From Megaustenia siamemsis (lineage: Eukaryota; Mollusca; Gastropoda; Stylommatophora; Ariophantidae), in assembly GCA_032433765.1 (NCBI GenBank), contig JAVIAB010000159.1, forward strand, positions 57,171,542 to 57,235,541: a stretch of 64,000 bases of DNA, read 5' to 3'. Within the stretch, counting starts at the first letter, position 1; the number at the start of each line of letters is the position of its first letter. The notes beneath the pieces were generated by a model. It had not been told where the DNA came from. It ran no database searches and saw only the letters and a program-made list of their open reading frames with translations. Below are positions 60,560 through 64,000 of this stretch, piece after piece. The translations under genes and the position numbers were made by a program.

Positions 60560-62612
60560 AGAGAAACAAGTAAGGGTCTAGTTCATCAACAATACCACTA
60601 GATATAACAGCTTTGAATCAAAAAGATATTAAAGATTCTTATACAATACAAGTAAAGAACACATATCAGAAGCTGCTACAAGAAGGAATTGATCAATACA
60701 GAAGAGAAAATCATGATGAGAAAGTCGCAACAAACGGGCAATGCATAAAGAAAAGCAAACACGAAACCTGCGACACCTTACCCAAAAATAGAAAAGAAAA
60801 AAATGGATAATTGACACCATCTTGGAAAAAATGGAAGAAAGGAGACAAGCCAAGAATACTGCCCAATACAATAGTATATTATTGAAGTGCTCAGAATGTA
60901 TAAAAAAAAGCGTAAGAAAGATTGGCTCAGCCAAAAATGTATAGAAATAGAATCTATGGAAAAAACAAACAATACTTGAGATGAAGGCACACAGAAATAA
61001 AGAGAATGACTAGTGAAGATAAAAAAGTCACAGAAGGTGGATGCATTGCAGACAAAAAAGGAAAAATGCTAATAGACAATAAAGATATAATAGATATATG
61101 GCAGGAATATATAACATAACTATTTCATGATCAAAGGGTCAAGAAACCAATTATAAAATGTATATCGGGCTATAAAATCTTAAAATCTGAGGTGGAAAAA
61201 GCTATAAAAACAATGAAATAGGGAAAAGCAGCAGGGCCTGACAGATACAGATAGAGATGATACAGGCAATAGAAGATTTTGGCATTAAAGTGATTACAGA
61301 CATATGCAACAACAAATACCACATATACCAAATGAACTAAAAATATCAACTTTCATTGCATTGCCTAAAAAGAACGGTGCAGTTGAATGCAGTGACTTTA
61401 GAATAATAAGCCTAATGAGCCATGTTACAAAAATCTTGCTAAAAGTTATACAAGGAAGTATTTAGAATAAAATCAATACTGAATTAGATGAGCAGCGATT
61501 TCGATTTAGGAAATATTGCGGGACAAAAGAAGTCATATTATGCTTGAGAACATTAATTTAAAAAATACACAGAAGTAAACAAACCAATATATTCCTGCTT
61601 CATAGACTACACCAAAGCTTTTGATAGAAAACACCACAAACAACTTATAGAATGCCTAAAAGAGATACACTAGATGATATGCACTTGCGATTAATATGTA
61701 ATCTATACTGGGAGCAAACAGCAATAATAAAATATAACAAAGAGAACTCTACACCCAAAGGTATAAAAAGAGGGGTAAGACAGGGATGCATCCTATCACC
61801 AAGCTTATTCAATCTATACACTGAGCAAATCTTTAAAAACATCACAGAGATGCCAGGCCTAAACATTAATGGAAAGATAATCAATAACCTAAGATATTTT
61901 GACGATACTGTACTACTACTAGATATGACTATCAAAAAGAGTAAAACTACGATCAGAGACAAAGAAAATACTCGAACCCCACAAGTGGATATGAAAAGGA
62001 ATCGATTGAAGGAATAGACCTGGAGACAGTTCAGACCTACAGCTACATTGGACATACTATAACCAGGTATGGAAAATGTACAACTGAAATAAACAAAAGA
62101 ACATGAATGAATAAAAGTAATTTTAATGTCATGAAGAACATACTAACATCAAAATAAATAACACCAGGGCTAAAACTAAGAATAGCAAAATGTTATGACT
62201 TCTTAACATTCCTATATAGCGCAGAAACATGGACATTAGACATAAAACAGAACAGAGAATTGAAGCCTTTGAAATGTGGATACATAGAAGAATATGTAGA
62301 ATTGGATGGAAAGAAAAGAAAACAAACGATGGAATCTTAAAACAACTAAAAATGAAAAGAGAACTACTAAACACAATTCAAACAAGACACATGCGATTTT
62401 TGAGCCATAAAAGACACAACAACCTATTGAAAGTATTCCTGGAGGAGAAAATACAAGGTAAAAGAGGCAGAGGCAGACCAAGACTAATATGGACGAGTAA
62501 CATAAAAAAGATGGACAAACCAGCCTATGACAACTTGCACCATCAAAGCAAGAGACAGAGGAGAATTGCGCTGTAACCATCCTTCGTTGCGGAGATGCCA
62601 CTCTATGAAGAT
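60560..62612 (+). mobile_element. LINE RT, longest copy (group A), inactive
   Basis: Plus strand, about 2 kb. In order: linker with VEKAIKTMK and KAAGPDRYR (61200-61250), FIALPKKNGAVECSDFR and ISLMSHVTKILLKVI (61350-61450), YTKAFDRKHHKQLIE (motif A, 61600), RGVRQGCILSPSLFNLYTEQ (61770), LRYFDDTVLLLDM (catalytic box with YFDD), then the thumb and FEMWIHRRICRIGW, LLNTIQTRHMRFLS and GKRGRGRPRLIW. It ends near 62612 in a GAAGATGAAGAT tail. The endonuclease domain is missing and stops and shifts are numerous. Confidence 0.88.
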
Positions 62613-62617
62613 GAAGA

Positions 62618-62745
62618 TAACTTTCAGCAATATATATTTTACATGGCTCATTAGGCTTATTGTTCTCAAATCACTGCATTCAATCGAAACATTCTTTTTA
62701 GGCAATGAAAGTTGGAGTTTTTTTCCACCAATCAAATGTACATTT
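62618..62745 (-). mobile_element. LINE RT fragment (group A)
   Basis: Minus strand: KLQLSLPKKNVSIECSDLRT and ISLMSHVKYILLKVIFIF. Same segment as 61350-61450 in opposite orientation, directly beyond the tail of the larger copy. Confidence 0.8.
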
Positions 62746-63320
62746 TCTGATCTATGAATAGATGCCTATTACACAGTCCCCAGTCACACGGTTTGATCAC
62801 CTGCCATTAACTATAATAAATTAATTAACTATAATATATGCTATCACAAATGATTAATAAGAGCTGGCTAGGAACTCAGCTTACATTATTCATGACGCAC
62901 ATTTATCTTCGTAATGAAAGCTTTATCGATCTTAAATCTTCCACCATCGTTCGACCAGCAAAAAATCAATTTCCAAACACTCAGGTTGCAATGTTTAGAG
63001 ACAGATGAGAGTTCAACCTTGTTTCTTCCATCAATTGTAACTATTTTAAAAAATATAAATACGTGAATGGTAAACATTTTATTCACAAACACAATTTAAT
63101 GTAAATGTATTTAATGTCATATGTTTAATGTAATATGAATATTAATGAGAGTGAGGATATAATTTCAAATGCCGGGACGACACAAGATATGTTTGTAAAT
63201 TTGACTGTCAAATATCAACTAACATTCTATAAGTGATGAAATGTTTTCAGCTGTCACACAACTCGATCTGGTTAACAGGAATTCAGTGAAAGCAAATTTG
63301 GATAAGACAGACTAAAAGAT
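62746..63320. other. unrecognised, possible 5' flank of the next exon
   Basis: AT-rich. A 68-residue minus-strand open frame (62886-63092) has no motif. The last 100 bp may be promoter and 5' UTR. Confidence 0.35.
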
Positions 63321-63375
63321 ATGGGTTTGATGCGAAACATTTGCTCAGTGATGATAAGTCTTGTGGTACTCGTTG
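63321..63375 (+). CDS. signal-peptide first exon, gene continues outside
   Basis: ATG at 63321 opens MGLMRNICSVMISLVVLV plus one base, then a consensus donor G|GTAAGT. The exon has 55 coding bases and phase 1, exactly as the proposed receptor exon 1 at 47661-47715. The protein is secreted or a membrane receptor; it could be a GRL101-type paralogue on the other strand. No downstream exon lies in the window. Confidence 0.5.
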
Positions 63376-63735
63376 GTAAGTTTATTTTGTTTCCCTCTGA
63401 GTTTCTTTATTTTTAACTTGTTGCATGACGTAATATTTTTATTTGTTTCCAACTAATAGCACACTCTTTCCCTTTCTTAACTTGGGCATTATTATTTAGA
63501 TCATCTCTCCAAAAGACGATGGCCTGTCACCACATGTTTCTTTTCTATCACTGAAAAAGATACCGACATTTCAAAAACATCTTCTTAATTGTCTACAGCT
63601 TTCCTGAAAGTAAAGATATTTTATAAATGGTGTATTAGTGTCCATAATTGTCAATGTCAACAGCAAATTGTATGAGTGATGTTTTCTATATCGAATTCCA
63701 AACCTTTTTGCGCTTAGGTGAACTTAGGACGTTGT
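63376..63735. other. probable intron
   Basis: AT-rich, no exon recognised. Confidence 0.4.
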
Positions 63736-63740
63736 TAGTC

Positions 63741-63870
63741 TTTATTAGTTAATAAACTAAACTTTATTAGTTAATAAACTAAACTTTATTAGTTAATAAA
63801 CTAAACTTTATTAGTTAATAAACTAAACTTTATTAGTTAATAAACTAAACTTTATTAGTTAATAAACTAA
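63741..63870. repeat. 22-bp tandem palindromic repeat, about 6 copies
   Basis: The unit is TTTATTAGTTAATAAACTAA plus AC. TTAGTT and AACTAA pair, so each unit can fold. It lies within the probable intron. Confidence 0.95.
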
Positions 63871-64000
63871 GATAATACTGCTGCAGTGTAGGTTCATATA
63901 CAAAAAAATCTACCTGCATTAACAGTTTGTGATGCAAAAAGTCACGACAACAACAAAAATAACACTATGTTTAATTATCACTCAGAATATACATCAAAAC
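63871..64000. other. unrecognised, window end
   Basis: Nothing recognised in the last 130 bases. Confidence 0.4.

Overview
The window is eukaryotic and looks molluscan, most likely gastropod (inference). The best gene is a leucine-rich-repeat G-protein-coupled receptor of the snail GRL101 type. There is also a pseudogene of the secreted galactose-binding-like plus EGF-like type common in gastropods. The rest is intron and intergenic DNA packed with 5'-truncated non-LTR retrotransposons (LINEs), tRNA-derived SINEs, a hAT DNA transposon, minisatellites and very long microsatellites. No prokaryotic gene organisation, CRISPR array or rRNA is visible. Most long open frames are by-products of simple repeats or decayed reverse transcriptases.

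Layout. 0.4-2.8 kb: 49-bp and 70-bp tandem arrays, the second grown out of a decayed LINE. 3.3-8.6 kb: a LINE 3' end and a large imperfect palindrome, one arm split by a 1.6-kb multimeric tRNA-SINE insertion with a 13-bp target duplication. 9.0-11.8 kb: a hAT element with matching ends, an 8-bp target duplication and a broken transposase. 12-14.7 kb: gene fragment and LINE remains. 14.8-16.9 kb: a 74-bp satellite carrying TGACGTCA in nearly every unit, running into a pseudogene (17.0-18.6 kb) with signal peptide, EGF-like and galactose-binding-like parts. 18.7-28.3 kb: microsatellites and LINE/SINE debris.

28.6-47.7 kb, minus strand: the receptor gene. One large exon encodes a von Willebrand A-like domain, a C-type-lectin-like domain, LDL-receptor class A repeats, leucine-rich repeats and seven transmembrane segments. 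A signal-peptide exon with a matching phase-1 donor lies about 15 kb upstream. The proposed intron holds a 0.93-kb pentanucleotide tract, several LINEs (one with an RNase H domain) and 53-, 13-, 37- and 42-bp minisatellites.

48-64 kb: a weak ORF with an acidic run, a 3.7-kb TACC-like tract holding a LINE and a dimeric tRNA-SINE, a 1.1-kb (CTAT)n block, two minisatellites around an unrecognised secreted-type ORF (57.8-58.6 kb), LINE copies, and a second 55-nt signal-peptide exon at 63.3 kb on the plus strand.

Two themes recur. A promoter-plus-signal-peptide cassette occurs at 16.9-17.1, about 19.5 and 57.6-57.8 kb, with unrelated bodies behind it at two of these. And several insertions can be reconstructed from target-site duplications readable directly in the sequence.
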